Below, piece by piece: positions 14,801-28,254 of a DNA stretch of 64,000 bases. The notes under the pieces are model-generated. The model had not been told where the DNA came from. It saw only the letters and a list, made by a program, of their open reading frames with translations, and searched no databases. The DNA comes from Prostheceraeus crozeri (Eukaryota > Platyhelminthes > Polycladida > Euryleptidae). The DNA lies in contig CAJQUW010011588.1 in the NCBI GenBank assembly GCA_907163375.1, positions 124,001 to 188,000 of the forward strand, in the 5' to 3' direction. The position numbers and the translations under genes were made by a program. The stretch's first letter is position 1, and every line of letters begins with the position of its first letter.

Positions 14801-17800
14801 CCTGGTTTCCAGTCATCCCAATCTACTAAATCTTTATCGAGGATTTCATCATCTGAGAATACAGGCTTTGACTCCTCCATCTTTCCATCATATTCATCAC
14901 CAAACATTTGCTGAAACGAATGTACAGATACCTGGTTACAGTATTACAAATTGTTAACATGCATATCAGTTATTTATTACTTATCACCGTCCTAGGCCAC
15001 TAAGGGCTCGGACGGTACTGACATAGTCAGACTTTAGATGGGGCGTTGGGTTAATTTCAGCTCGCAACATGTACTTATTGCAAATACCCGTAACTTCGAT
15101 GAATATCGGTTGCCATCCTCCTCCTTTTCAACCACATGCAAACGCTAACTCGCACCTATTGAAGAGAGTACTGGAGGGTGCGCCAAAGACAAAGGTCGTC
15201 TTACTTTGTCTAACAGGACAGATCAGACAACTAACACTATTCTCTTTTTTTACGTCGATCCTGAAAGGGGCACTGTACTTGTTTTGACATGTGAGCTCAA
15301 AACAACCTTCAGTTATAGTTAGATCGAATGCGCTTGGTCGCGCGCACCGCATCTCCTCGTGGAAGGAGAAAGCGGCTATTGTATTCAGGTGATGACGTCA
15401 TCGTGTTCTTCGACACTCGTAGTCGTGAAAAAGCGTCTTTTATACTGAGTGTGAGCCGTGCTGAATGCGCCCCACCTGGTCGTCTGTGGTTGATCTTTTT
15501 TGCCTCCCAGTGCCTAAATCGAGTCCCAATCGTTACACGACCCTCTGACGGCAAGTTTGATGAAGAGTTGCCAACTCTCACGCATTGGGCGTGAGTCTCA
15601 CGCATTCAGGCCTCTTCTCACGCTCTCACGCTGGAGGCAAAATTTCTCACGCCTGTTGTATTTATCTCACGCATTCGTATTTTTGACGCAATTCTTAACG
15701 ACATTTCCTGATAGAACTGCACTTTCGCGTAAAATCTATGCAGTTAACCGAAATAACATGCTAACAGGCCTAGATATCTACTTCTTTGAGATGCAGAAAA
15801 AATGCGAATACTCGTGTTAGACGTCTCAAGATGCAGTATATTTATCTAATACAATAATCTCACGCATTCCACTCAGCAAATGTTGGCAACCCAGTTGATG
15901 GTCTAAATGTTTTCAATTCAACATAAGAATAGAAATCTTTTGGGAATTTGTGGAAGTGCAAGTCTCCCAAACATCTTGTGTTCGTAGTGCACTTTCCAAC
16001 TTGACAGTGAGGCATCGTTTAAAGACAAATGACCTCGCTTCAATCGACAAAATATCTCACTCGGCATGAACGCTTTTTCACGACTACGACTGTCGAAGAG
16101 CATCATGATGTCATCACCTGAATACAAAAGCCGCTTTCTCCTTCCTCGAGGAGATGCGGTGCGCGCGACCAAGCGCATTGAAGGTTGTTTTGAGCTCACA
16201 TGTCAAAACAAGTACAGTGCCCCTTTAAGCTTAACAACTTCACTTCATCAACCAGTGTTTTCTACAGATGGATAACGTCATGCAGTATTCTATTTTTTCA
16301 GTCAGTGTTTTCATTAAGCCTCGTAAAGTTGATTAAACGCCGCAAAATGAATTAGCCTTTTTTCCGTTTGAAGATCTACAACATCAAAACTGTTGTCGTA
16401 GGACGCTATATTACTTCGGTTTTATAGTTCTTCACCACCATCCCGCCAAAATCTTTTTCTTTAGTTTAATAATACTGTCGTCTTTATTGACGATCTATAA
16501 TAAATAACAAAACTACTGAAATTGAATTTTTTTGTACTTTTTAGTTCTGCATCTGATCAGCAGTTTTTGAAATTTTTCAAAGTCATGTTGCTTTTAGCCT
16601 CAGTGTCTCGATAAAAGTCACCGAATTGGGTTGTTTCTTCACCTGCAGAAACTAAATAATAAATGTGCGATTTTAGTGATATTTGAGTTGAACTAAAAGT
16701 TGAATTATTTGACTTTTGACCTCCTGTAATACTATGATGTAATCTCAGAGCGATCAATAATCATCATTTTATTAACCACCTCAAACAGGTCTTTCGATTA
16801 GTGTATGGTTTATTAGTTTTTGTTGTCATTTTCCATTTCAAATAGTGGTCCAAAGGAAATTTGTTAAAAATTGGCGGTTTTTGACCTTTGACCTTCACCT
16901 GCCCAGCCCGGGGATGACCCTAGAAATCAAACTGATGCTGTTTTTCTGAGTCCCTTTTCAATGCCTATTCGATTGATGTGTGGTTTGTAAAAAATTGGTG
17001 CAAAAGTTTAGGAGATGGTGAGTTCAGCAGGTGGTGAATTTCGCGTTCAGAAAAGGCTCCAGTAGGCCGAGAGTCATTGAAAGGGGATTCAGAAAAATAG
17101 CATCAGTTTTATTTCTTAAGTCATCCCTGGGCTGAGGTGAAGGTCAAAAGTCAAGTAATTCAAACTTTTAGTTCAGCTCAAATATCACTAAAATCGCACA
17201 TTTTAGTATTTACTTTCTGCAGGTGAAGAAACAATCGAATTTGATGACTTTTATCGAGACACTGAGGCTAAAAGCAACACATATCCTAAAAATTTCAATA
17301 ACTGCTGATCAGATGCAAAACTAAGAAGTACAAAATAACAAGAAATCATATTTCAAATTTCAAACATGCATACATAGAAAGAAGATAATTTCGAATTCAG
17401 AGATTTTGCCCTTTTTTGTACAGCTAATTATATACAGTCCGTTTCATAAAAAGTGGATCATCCTAAAATTTGACTAAATAAAACATAAGTATGATACAGA
17501 AAGCATTTTTCATGTTATTTCATGTCCCTAATATATTTAAATGTCCTTATATAATCTGATAAGCTATGATACAGTAACGGTTCTTAAGAAGCTAATATTT
17601 TGTGGCCCTACCCTTATTGTCAATGACATTACCAATTCGTCTAGGCATTGATTCGATGATATCGTTGATTTTTGACTGATCTAACTTTCTCCACTCTCTT
17701 CTTTTTAACAGTGACGTAAGTTGTGATACGCCATCTGTAGGTAGCAGTGAACGACGAACGCTACGTTTTAGAATACTCCATACATTTTCTATGGGATTCA

Positions 17801-20800
17801 GATCAGGAGAACGAGCTGGCCAAGATAATGTTCTAAGCCCTAATTGAGACTTGCATAAGTTGACTCTACTACTCCTGTGACACGTAGCATTATCATCCAT
17901 AAATAACCAAGTCGATGGATCACCAAGTTGATCTGTCATTTGGCCAATGTTCATTCGTAAAACATTAACATAGCGTTCAGAATTCATGGTTCCTTGCTGT
18001 ATGTGAAGTTCAGTGCGGCCATTGGTCCAAATGCCAGCCCAAATCAGTAGAGTCGCACCACCTTGTACCTGGGGACGATGTAAATGTCTCGGAATTTCCT
18101 GATCAGATTTTATCCATAATCTCAATCGACCATCACTATCCTTCAGACGGACTGATGCCTCATCAGACCAGACAACCCGATCCCATTGATTTCGCCAGTG
18201 ACAATGACTCATTGCCCATCTGAGACGTCTTTTTGTATGCTGATCTGATAATTCGATCTGAGAGGGCCTCTTACAGCTCTTGAAATTCGACTCAATAAGT
18301 CTTCTACGAATAGTGGACTTAGAAATAGACGAGACTATTGCAGCCATTTCAGTTAACGAGAGACTTGGATCAACTTTAACAAATCTCAAAATTAGGCGGT
18401 CTCTACGTTTGGATGTTTTGCGTGGACGGCCAGAACCTTCTTTACGACAGAGTCGAAAATCATCATTATGCCATCGATGCACATTTGTGTAAGGGACATT
18501 TAGTCGCTTGCTTGTAGCTCGCAAAGAAAAACCTAGTTCTAGCAAGGCTGACACTTTGCCTTTTGTGAATGCGATCTCGTTATTGTTCATTTGTGCTTTG
18601 TATTGTTTTCAACCGGAAAGAGATAGATTTCTAGCTGAAAGCAATCAGGAGTGCTGCCAACACCACCGCAACGAAGTCAGGAAGCTATGGAACATGAAGT
18701 CCAGTTAATCACATGTAGCAGTTACATTATTGTTGATGAATAATGGTGCTATACTGGCTCTGATTGACCGATTTTCTTTATTTTTGTTTTGCTTGATAGC
18801 TTTTGGCTTGTAGAATAACATATTACATAACAAAGGAAACAAATGTAATTTTATAAGAGTGAGGTATGATTTTGTGTAACATTGCTAAATGAAGATCAAA
18901 TTATCTACTACTTTTTTATCCATAACAGGAACAACTCAATATTCATGCTTGAAATTTCCAACAATGATATTAGTAAGCACAACTGACATACCTTCCAAAT
19001 TTTAGAGAAATTCGTTTAAGTTTGGCGGAGTTAGACAAAGTTGAAGTTAAGGCGATGTTTAAGGGTGATCCATTTTTCATGAAACAATCTGTATCTTTAT
19101 TAAAATCGAAACAAGATAGATTTAAAAGTCATAAAAAGTTGAATACAAAAGAAAAGTCACAAAACAACTGCGTCAAGCTTCGAGGATTGCAGCCGCGTTT
19201 CCCAATTGGACATTCATGCTGATCCTCTGCCTCAGATAAGTGACTTCTCTTGGATCATTTTTGGCAGATTCTGCCCTAAAAATCCATGATATAATGCTAC
19301 ATTAAGGTGTTCAAAACCTTCTACTGCATCATGAATACAGACAAGCGACATACAAATAGTCCGGCAGCCAGAACGAGTTTCTGCAGGGAACGAGGCCGAA
19401 AGTGAGACTTTCACAGAATGATGTGCACCCTATGCCTACTACAAATCGGCACGTCTGCCGAGTTCTAGTGAGTTCCTCTTCTTGTCAGACAGGATCAAAG
19501 AAAAACACATGTAAATCCAATGGGACGCAGATTGCAGTTTTTGGCTAAAATGAGATTTTGTATGTTTTCTCTGATTAAACGAAAAGTACTTAACCCAGAG
19601 TTATAATTTTTGGCATGGAATGTCTTCAGGTCATTTCCTTTCATTTTCATACACCCTTGTCTATATAGCTAAACCCATATAAATTTGGCGAGCCTCTTAA
19701 TGTCGGCAAACACAAACATTTTGAGCTACTTTATCCACATTCAACCATATTCTCACATGCATTGCCGATTAGATGCATGATAAAAGCACATGCACATTAT
19801 GGGAAAAAATAGATTGTCACTTAGGAATCTTTGCTTGTAGACATCGCCATAGATTTCATCTTCATTGGGTTAGAATACCAATTATATCCACTTCTTTCGG
19901 ACTTAAATACAAAATAGTATACTATTCCTATACTATGGATATGTACAGATATACGATCGTATCTAGAAGACTGTGAGTGTCGAAGTACAATGTCATTTCA
20001 CTTTATTTATTCTAATTTGATCGGACCAAAAATAGAAAATTCCTTTTGCTTATACCATGATTTAATCATGATATATGCAAATATAGAAATATTTCTGTCT
20101 GTCACATAATGCTCGATTTGATAGGAATAAGAGAAAGTAATGAGAATTTTACCGATTGGCATTGCCATCATACCGACCTTAAATAGTTCTTTAAATTTAT
20201 GCATCCCTTAGCGTTCATACGTACGGTATGAAGAACACGAATGACAGACATGAACGCATCCCAGACAAAAACCCCTGCACCAATCAAATTTCTCAAAGGT
20301 TAGGTAGACTAACATTCAAAGACAGAAAACTTTCGCATATTAAATTTTGGAAGCAGCTCGAAGATATCGGACTATTTCCATCGTTAGAAGATTGGAGTTA
20401 CTGTAGATTTCTTTGTGCTGATCACAGATGTATCTTTAGATTCCAATTTTCATACGAGTTTTCAGTCTATATGAATCTTCCGTTGCCTTCAAGTGCAGAC
20501 GTTTCGTCTAAGTTCCCAGAGCGGCAATATGCACTGAGTGAACAAAGACAATACTTCGTGACAATGAGAAAAGTCACATCGTATTAATAAAGCGAATAAT
20601 GTGGTAGGTAGCTGAACCGATGATCAGCTTCACTGGTGAAAAATGCGCCTAATGCAATTGAAGATGTTTATGACACAAATTTTCAGCTCTGAGGTGTACA
20701 AATCAATTTCTGAATAAAAGTGAATCATATGTAAGCAACCGTTTTGGCCAACAACGTAGGTCAGAATCAATTGGATAGATGAAAGTTTAGTTGAAGATTG

Positions 20801-23800
20801 TCCCTTCCCATCCAATCCTCAATGTTATTACCTCCAATCCTCTTATTACCTCTGTAGGAAGACGAATGTCATCAGCATACACACGAACAGTTAAATCACC
20901 GCCTTTCAACTTCAGTTCGGTGAAGTACATGATAAAAATTATGATAAAAATTAAAAGATCCATAATGGAGCTCTGAGATACACCAGAAGTCATACGCATA
21001 GCAGGAGAAAATTCATCATGATGCAAGAAGTACTGCTTCCGATCTGCTAGACAGGCAAAATCAAGTGCCCTGACAGAGATTCCAAAAGAAAAGAAAAGAC
21101 GCCAAATGAAGTGATGATCAACCATATGGAGATCCGAGGATAAGACGAAGACTGCGACGACTTAGTACGAGTACTAGTACTCGTATGTCAGCTATGACTA
21201 AGTATCATATCAATAATCCTAATATCCGCTTACACTAGCCATGTAAGTACTCAGTAAAAGATGCAGTACATCTTAAACCTGTCAACCGGTCAATGTAACA
21301 CATATCGGCTTCTGCCCGGTTGGTTAAGACATGAGCTGGGCGTGGCTTCGGGTCGGCCTGAACATCTTTAAAGCCTTTCAGTTCTGATCTGGAAATGTGT
21401 CCATCTTTAAATGTATATCTCGTAAACGACAGCAGCTGCTAAATAATGTGAGGAATATAATTAATAGTCAACATCAGACTCACTTGCACAAGCTGATCAT
21501 GCTTTGCCGGATCCCAGTCTTCCTCGAGATCCTTCGCTTCGATCTTCAATTCATCTTTATTCGCAGTTCTCTTGATCTTGCTGATGCGATCAAATGCAGC
21601 CTCCTTTTTTAATCTTTTAAACTCGAGTAATTCCAGTTCGACTTTCTTTTGCAAATCGATCTCTATCTCTGCCTTTTTCTTCTCCTTTTCTAGTCGCTTC
21701 CGTTCTCTCAGCTCGCGATTCTTCTCTGACCTCTTCTTTTTACCTTCAGCTGCATTTCGCATCGAATCTAGGATCTTCCGAGGATGTGATTTTATCTAAA
21801 AGCAAATTATAAGAACATTTGTTAGCCATAAAAAGAAATTCTACAAAGTCGCCTGAAGACGTCACTTCTCAAAATAACCTTGCAAGAAGACAAGGAAAAA
21901 TCGGCTTTTTGAAAGAATGATAATAACTGACTTGTTCCATTTAGATCGGCTCTATTGGTTAAAAAAGATACTTTTCAAAATTCTCACCAATGCTGGCAAC
22001 CAATGGGGTGTGGCGTCTTTAACAAAGTATACATAGAAATATAGAAACACAGATGCAGTCAATCCCGCTTGATTGAGGCACTTGTTTTATTGAGGCAATG
22101 TCGCTTTAACATCCATGCCCCATTAAGACGGATTGACCGTTACAGATAAAATTCAATTGAAATTGCATCAGCGACAAGATGCCGAATCGTGATTGGGCAC
22201 GTTATCGTACAATGATTGAGAAGTACTTGCGGATTGCATTAGAAATTACCTAAATAATAAGTTGAAGACTTAAGTAATTGGCTGCTAGAATATGTTGAAG
22301 TCGATAGAGAAGCTTTCGGAATATTTAAGGAAACGAGTATTAAAATGAAATCTAGAGGCGGCTCAGGAAGCTTGAGCAAGCAGTCAACGGATATGGACAA
22401 CATATTAGAATATTAGAGTGAGATAACATATTAGAATGTAGACCTAAAATTAAAAAGCACGAAAATTGCATTGCCTGTGACTGGCTACCTAGTAATTACA
22501 CTTGCTTGAACAAATATTTAATTTACAAGTTCACTCACACTTTTTGCCAAAATGAGTACGTCGGGCAGACCATACCCCCATTTAAATTCCGCTTCAATGC
22601 ACACAGTTGGTCTTTTGATGGGAAAAAATCAGCAGCGCTTTGGCTGACCACATACTTTGTTGAAATCGTGTTGCCGCTATCGATGACTTCTCGCTAGATA
22701 TCTTGGACAATTGCAAGAAACCAGTGGACACTCCGTTGAGCGAAGTTCGGTTCAATAAATGCTTGAAACCACAGAATTAGATTGTTTAATCGAATCACTT
22801 TGATAGAAGTGCAAACTGATTCAAAACGATGGCACATGTAGGAACTTTCTTAGTGGGCAAAAATAAATTTTCAATACCTTGCAGAGATAGGAAAAATAGT
22901 CGTGCGCCGCATGCGGATTGCTGTGAATTCCTTCAAAATGCTCGATCTCCACGATTCCTTCAGATTCGAATAATTCAGATCATTGTTAAAAAAGTTAGAC
23001 GGCGCACGAAAAAACGTTCACAAACTTCTCTGTAGGACTTGTCATCGACTGTGTCTCTTCGCTGTGTGATCTGGTTGATAACAATCACTGAAAGTTCGCA
23101 CAATTTAGCGTGTTTAATTTTGAAATGACTGCTCATTGTTCTATTGCTATGGCATTATGTCAGCAGATCGTGCCATTTCATTAACGTTACATATTCCAAT
23201 GCTTCCCTTCTACTCAAATAGAAGAAGAAACGACCTGTCTAATTCAGTGCTCGAAACCTATGATAAGCCGGTAGCATGAACTGATCACTTCTGATTTTCA
23301 CACCACCATACCGTGAATAAGGCCACAGAGCGAAGATATCGCGCTCTCCTGACGCTGTACTGATTTTTTTAAAATTAATTTTAAGCTTTTTTGCCCCTGA
23401 CGAAGCATGAATAGGCGAAGCGTTGGGCGTGTACGATGTACATAATTTCTATTATAATATCTTAGCCAACAAATTCCCTAAGAACACACCTCCACGTACT
23501 TTTGTATCATATATTAGAATATTTCAGCAGACTCCCTTTCCATTGCATCAGTTGCTGAGTGAATATCGATTGATCAGAATAGGATCAATAAGGAAATAAA
23601 ACAAATTGAATTTGAGACGGGCTTCTACCAAAACGAACATAAGATCGGTATAAAGAGTACCACGATAAGAAGAAAGTTGAGAAACACGTTGCTCATCTAG
23701 ATCGCAGCAGAACGGCCTATAATTGTAGCAACATACTGCGGTCGTCATTCATTTTTCCAAAGTGGTGACAGCACCGAGAAGATGCGATTTTACTCCATTT

Positions 23801-26800
23801 TGAAACGATCTATTTCGGAAGGCGTCCGTCACACCGCCACACATCGTCAGGATTCACTGAATGGAGTGGATTACACAAGCGAATACATCGTATACTGTCC
23901 AACCAATGATTGCGAACGATGAGCTAACAGTCGTCGGCCGAGAAGTTAAGGTTAAGGAAGTACACTGAATAAAACACTCAAAAAGGTAGAAGCAAAGAAG
24001 ACAAGTCAAGAAAGGAAAACAAGATTTTTGGTGCAGTTCCAATTCATGGTATGGTCATTCTCTAGGTGTAGATAATCTCAATAATGATTCACAATTTTTG
24101 ACTTGGATTGATGTTCAACTTGCATACGCAACGTTTGTGCTCCTTAATGCCATCTCCGAGAGTCCGACCTGATGCACCACTAATGTGTGGCCAACTGCGA
24201 TCGTCACATGGATTGTCATTCATCACTCACATTCTCTTTTCTGTTGTAGATCTTTAACCATTGCTTCTTGGGCAAGGTTTAATAGAGCATCGCATGAAAT
24301 CGTGCGTCGGACAGTTGGAAATTGGAATCATGTCAATAGATCTAACAAAAATCAGCTCAACCTGTACACATCAAGAATATCATTGAATATAGAGGCTGCA
24401 TTAATATTAGATACGAATGAAGAATCAAATCACAAATATGAACTCGCGGTGTCAACGAAAAAATGTCTTACCTCTTTTTGAGCACTTTTTGGAACGAAAA
24501 TTTCATCACCAGAATCATCAGAAGACGATACTCTCATTCCTGTTTTCTCAAAAGCATTCTTGACATCATCGTCTTCATGTTCTTCGGTGACCTCTGATTC
24601 TGAATCGCTCATGAAGCGAAAATTCGTTCTACAATTATGCAAGCAACAAACTTCACGACTGTTTTGATAAGAACTTCAAGATTTCATGAAATCTTCTGAC
24701 ACAAAGCCACAATGAAATATATCACAAAATGGTTACACTCAAGAAAAACACGATAACATGCCAAGCATATTCTTTATGCCTACGCGAACCGACACTCAGG
24801 AATCTTTATTCTGTCGTGCAGTCCTATAGCTTGTTCACTGTTCAGCCTCTCTTGTATTCCGAGCAGCATTGATGAGCCCTTGTAGGGCGAAACGCATAAT
24901 CTACGACTGCCAAGAATCACGAGCTATAAATACATAGTTGAAGTCTGATGACATCTTTCTATTCTTGTAAGAGTAAGCTTAGGTACTTCGAATATTAGTG
25001 AGAATGCAATTCAACACTGTCCGATAACCAAAAAAATTATGTAATAAAATAGTAGTAAACGTAATGTGAACACTAAGTAATACCTACACTGCTAAGATTA
25101 TAGGCTACGAATAAACGAATCACGCTAATGTTTCACTGACGGAGAATAGTGAATAATGCATAAAGAGGACCATTACAAACCATTTTTCTTCCTCTCTCCA
25201 AAGATGACGTATAGCAATTTGTTCAAAAATACTGGGATCGAATTCCTGTCATCCCGAAATTTCCGGATTTGGAAAAGTACCCGGGATTGCTATCCCTACT
25301 AGTAAGCATCAAATGCTTGCAATGTAATATCGTACTTACTTTGCATCATTGATATTTGAGGATATTTTCTTCACATATTCCATCAAGAGTTCGTCCTTAT
25401 TTTTATCCTGAAATGGAAATCATCATGATAAAAGACATTTTGACAAAACTATCTGGAAACTATTTAAAATGAAGTCATGGGTAAAATTCGCTGACATGAA
25501 AAACACTATCCTACGCAAATGTCTAAAAGAAGTATAACGAGTAACGACGTTACATTGGATCGTTTGATGAATCAATCAAATGGCAGCCATGATTTTGCGG
25601 CTGCAATATTGCTCGTAATATTAACCCTTTCATGCCTGCAGTCTAGAGTTGGAACCGGACCTACTTTTGAGGCCCAAGCCGGGTCCGGCCAGGCCCGTGC
25701 CAAATTTGAAATCTCAGGCCAAGGCCGTCCCCAATCCCGCCAGTGCTCTATTTCAGGCCCGTTATAATAACATTATTCAATATAATATGTAGTGCATTAA
25801 GAGCTCGCCCCACTCTTAGATGCACTCAAAAATCAAGGGGTGCAGAAGCCATACATTGACATCCTCATCGAAATCAACAAGAATGCAACAACAGTAAAGC
25901 GATTACATGAAGACAGCAACAAAATACATCTAGGCAGAGGAGTGAGACAAGGAAACAATATCTCTCCAAACCTGTTCAATGCCTGCCTCGAGGATGCAAT
26001 TTTCCGGAGAATGAATCTTGAATGCTAAGGAATTTACATCGATGGAACGTTACTCACTAACCTACGCTTTGCGGATGATCTTGTGCTAATGGCAAGCACA
26101 CTTGAAGAACTGCAAGACCTCAAGCCGGTCTCAGGATACATCTAGAAAAACGAAGGTGATGTTTAACGAGCACGCACAACAGGGAGCCATCACCATCGCA
26201 AATGTGACACTGGAAAATGTGCAGCACCACAGATACTTCGGCCAGATAATGAATGCAAGACGAGATGATACTTCCGAAATAAACAACAGAATAAGGGCTG
26301 GTTGGGCAGCGTTCGCAAAGTTCGGCAACCTAATGAGAAGTCGATCCATTCCACAAAGACTGAATAATAATGATGTACGGCGCAGAGACATTGGGACTAT
26401 TCATTAACTAAAATTCTGCCGTCTGAATATTAAACCGATTTAATTTTCTGCCAGTAAATAGTTTTTGAGCGACAGTGTAATACCGACACCGACTGAAAAT
26501 TCTGCCAATTTATTCTACCGGCAGAATCTTCTAATGAACTAATGAAACTAATGAACAGCCCCATGGACAACAACAACATCATCTATGTCCAAGTTAGCAG
26601 TGGCCCAACGACGCATGGAGCGCAATATGATAGGCATAACACTCCGCGATCGCAAAAGGAACGAGTCGATCACAGGTCAGACGAAGTTGAAGGACATCAT
26701 ATTAACCATCATGAAAAGTAAATGGCAATGGGGTGGTCACATAATGCGCAGGACAGACGAAAGATGGACCAGGAGAATAAGGGAATCGCATCCAAAAATT

Positions 26801-28221
26801 GGTTCCAGACAACGTGGCAGACCTCCACTACGGTGGGACCATGAGTTAGTCCAATACTGCAACCAGCAATGGCGACAAAATGTGATCGAGAGGTGGACGA
26901 CACTTGCGGAGGGGTTTCTCCAGCAATGGAGAGATTAAAACCCCGTCAAGGTAGGCATTAATGATGGCTGCATAAATAGTCAACCTATGTGATGATTATG
27001 ACACCTGTCATTAAAGAGCCGCCACTGTGGAATACTGAATATAGTAGCTACATACCACGTAGCATTGGGACTCGCTGCAAACTGCGAATGAGAGTCTTCA
27101 GAAAATAAAAGCGTCAATGCTTATCTCCTTCATCATGAGTCATACGGCCGCAAAGTCCTTCAAGTGGGTGTCATCCAATTCCTACGACACACCTGCAGAG
27201 ATCGGTTTGGAATGTCGCTCACCTCCATCTAACAAAAATAAATTAATAAACTGAAATAATAAATAATTAAAACTTGAAAAGAATTCGAGCATGAAAAGGT
27301 TAACAAGCGCAACATGCTTGAATTAGTGACAGACGCATAAAAAAAAGTTGTGGGGCAATTATGACTCTTCAATAATCAATTTATCGATTGCAAATTTTGT
27401 TATCACTTCATCGGAACTAGTATTATGCCAATTGACTTTTGATGATATCCTTCGCGTCATGACTGGTCAACTTTATAGCAGCAGAAATTGCCTACTTCCA
27501 ATATTCAAATTTGCAATACAAATCAATGTCTTGCATTTTACTATATAATGTTATTCTAACATCGATACTTGACATCGATGGAAGAGTAAGCTTAAATATT
27601 AATAGTAACCATGCAATATAAGAACATGATGATTGCAACTAGATTTTCCTTACTTATCTGACGCTCAGGAAGTTGGCATGCATGCACAGTACAGCTTTTC
27701 TAATGTCGAAGAGTTGAAGTAAGCACATGATAAAGCATAATTTCTAAATATTGGTCGACGTATTTGAAGTGACGCATTTTTTATTACGGTATGATTAATG
27801 ATAAATTCGACGATTTTAAATATCAAAAAATTATAACTGAAGATATGCGGTTTTGAAATGAAATCAACAAAAAAGAGTCAATTGCAAAATCATAAAATCA
27901 AAGTCAAAAGCAAACAAAAGTCCAATATGAAATTGGAATGCTTTTCCTCGACATAATTATGTTCTCGCTGAAAGTTCATGCATTCTATAAGCCTTTTATG
28001 CCTCCTGATATTACAGAGGAGCGTTGAAAATTGGTAACGGGGGTCAAAAACGGAAAAATAATTTAGTGGTCCCAAGGGGTCCATGGAGGACTGTGCAAAA
28101 CTTCTCTGTAAGGGTCTCTTTCCTCTTTCAGACGGCCCTGATTTTTTCAGAGGCGCTCTTATCTCTATCAGAATGACCAGTCCCCTTTTCACGGAGATGC
28201 CCTTCCCTATCTCGAAGTGAC

Positions 28222-28254
<33 letters not shown>

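Noticed and set aside
21310-21370. tRNA-like GGTTGGTTAAGAC and GGCTTCGGGTCGG on the plus strand
   Set aside because: Box spacing and sequence are too poor for a SINE call.
22826-22985. Minus-strand open stretch with SEGIVEIEHFEGIHSNPHA
   Set aside because: Looked protein-like as a possible missing KRI1 exon, but matches no KRI1 block and has no convincing splice sites.
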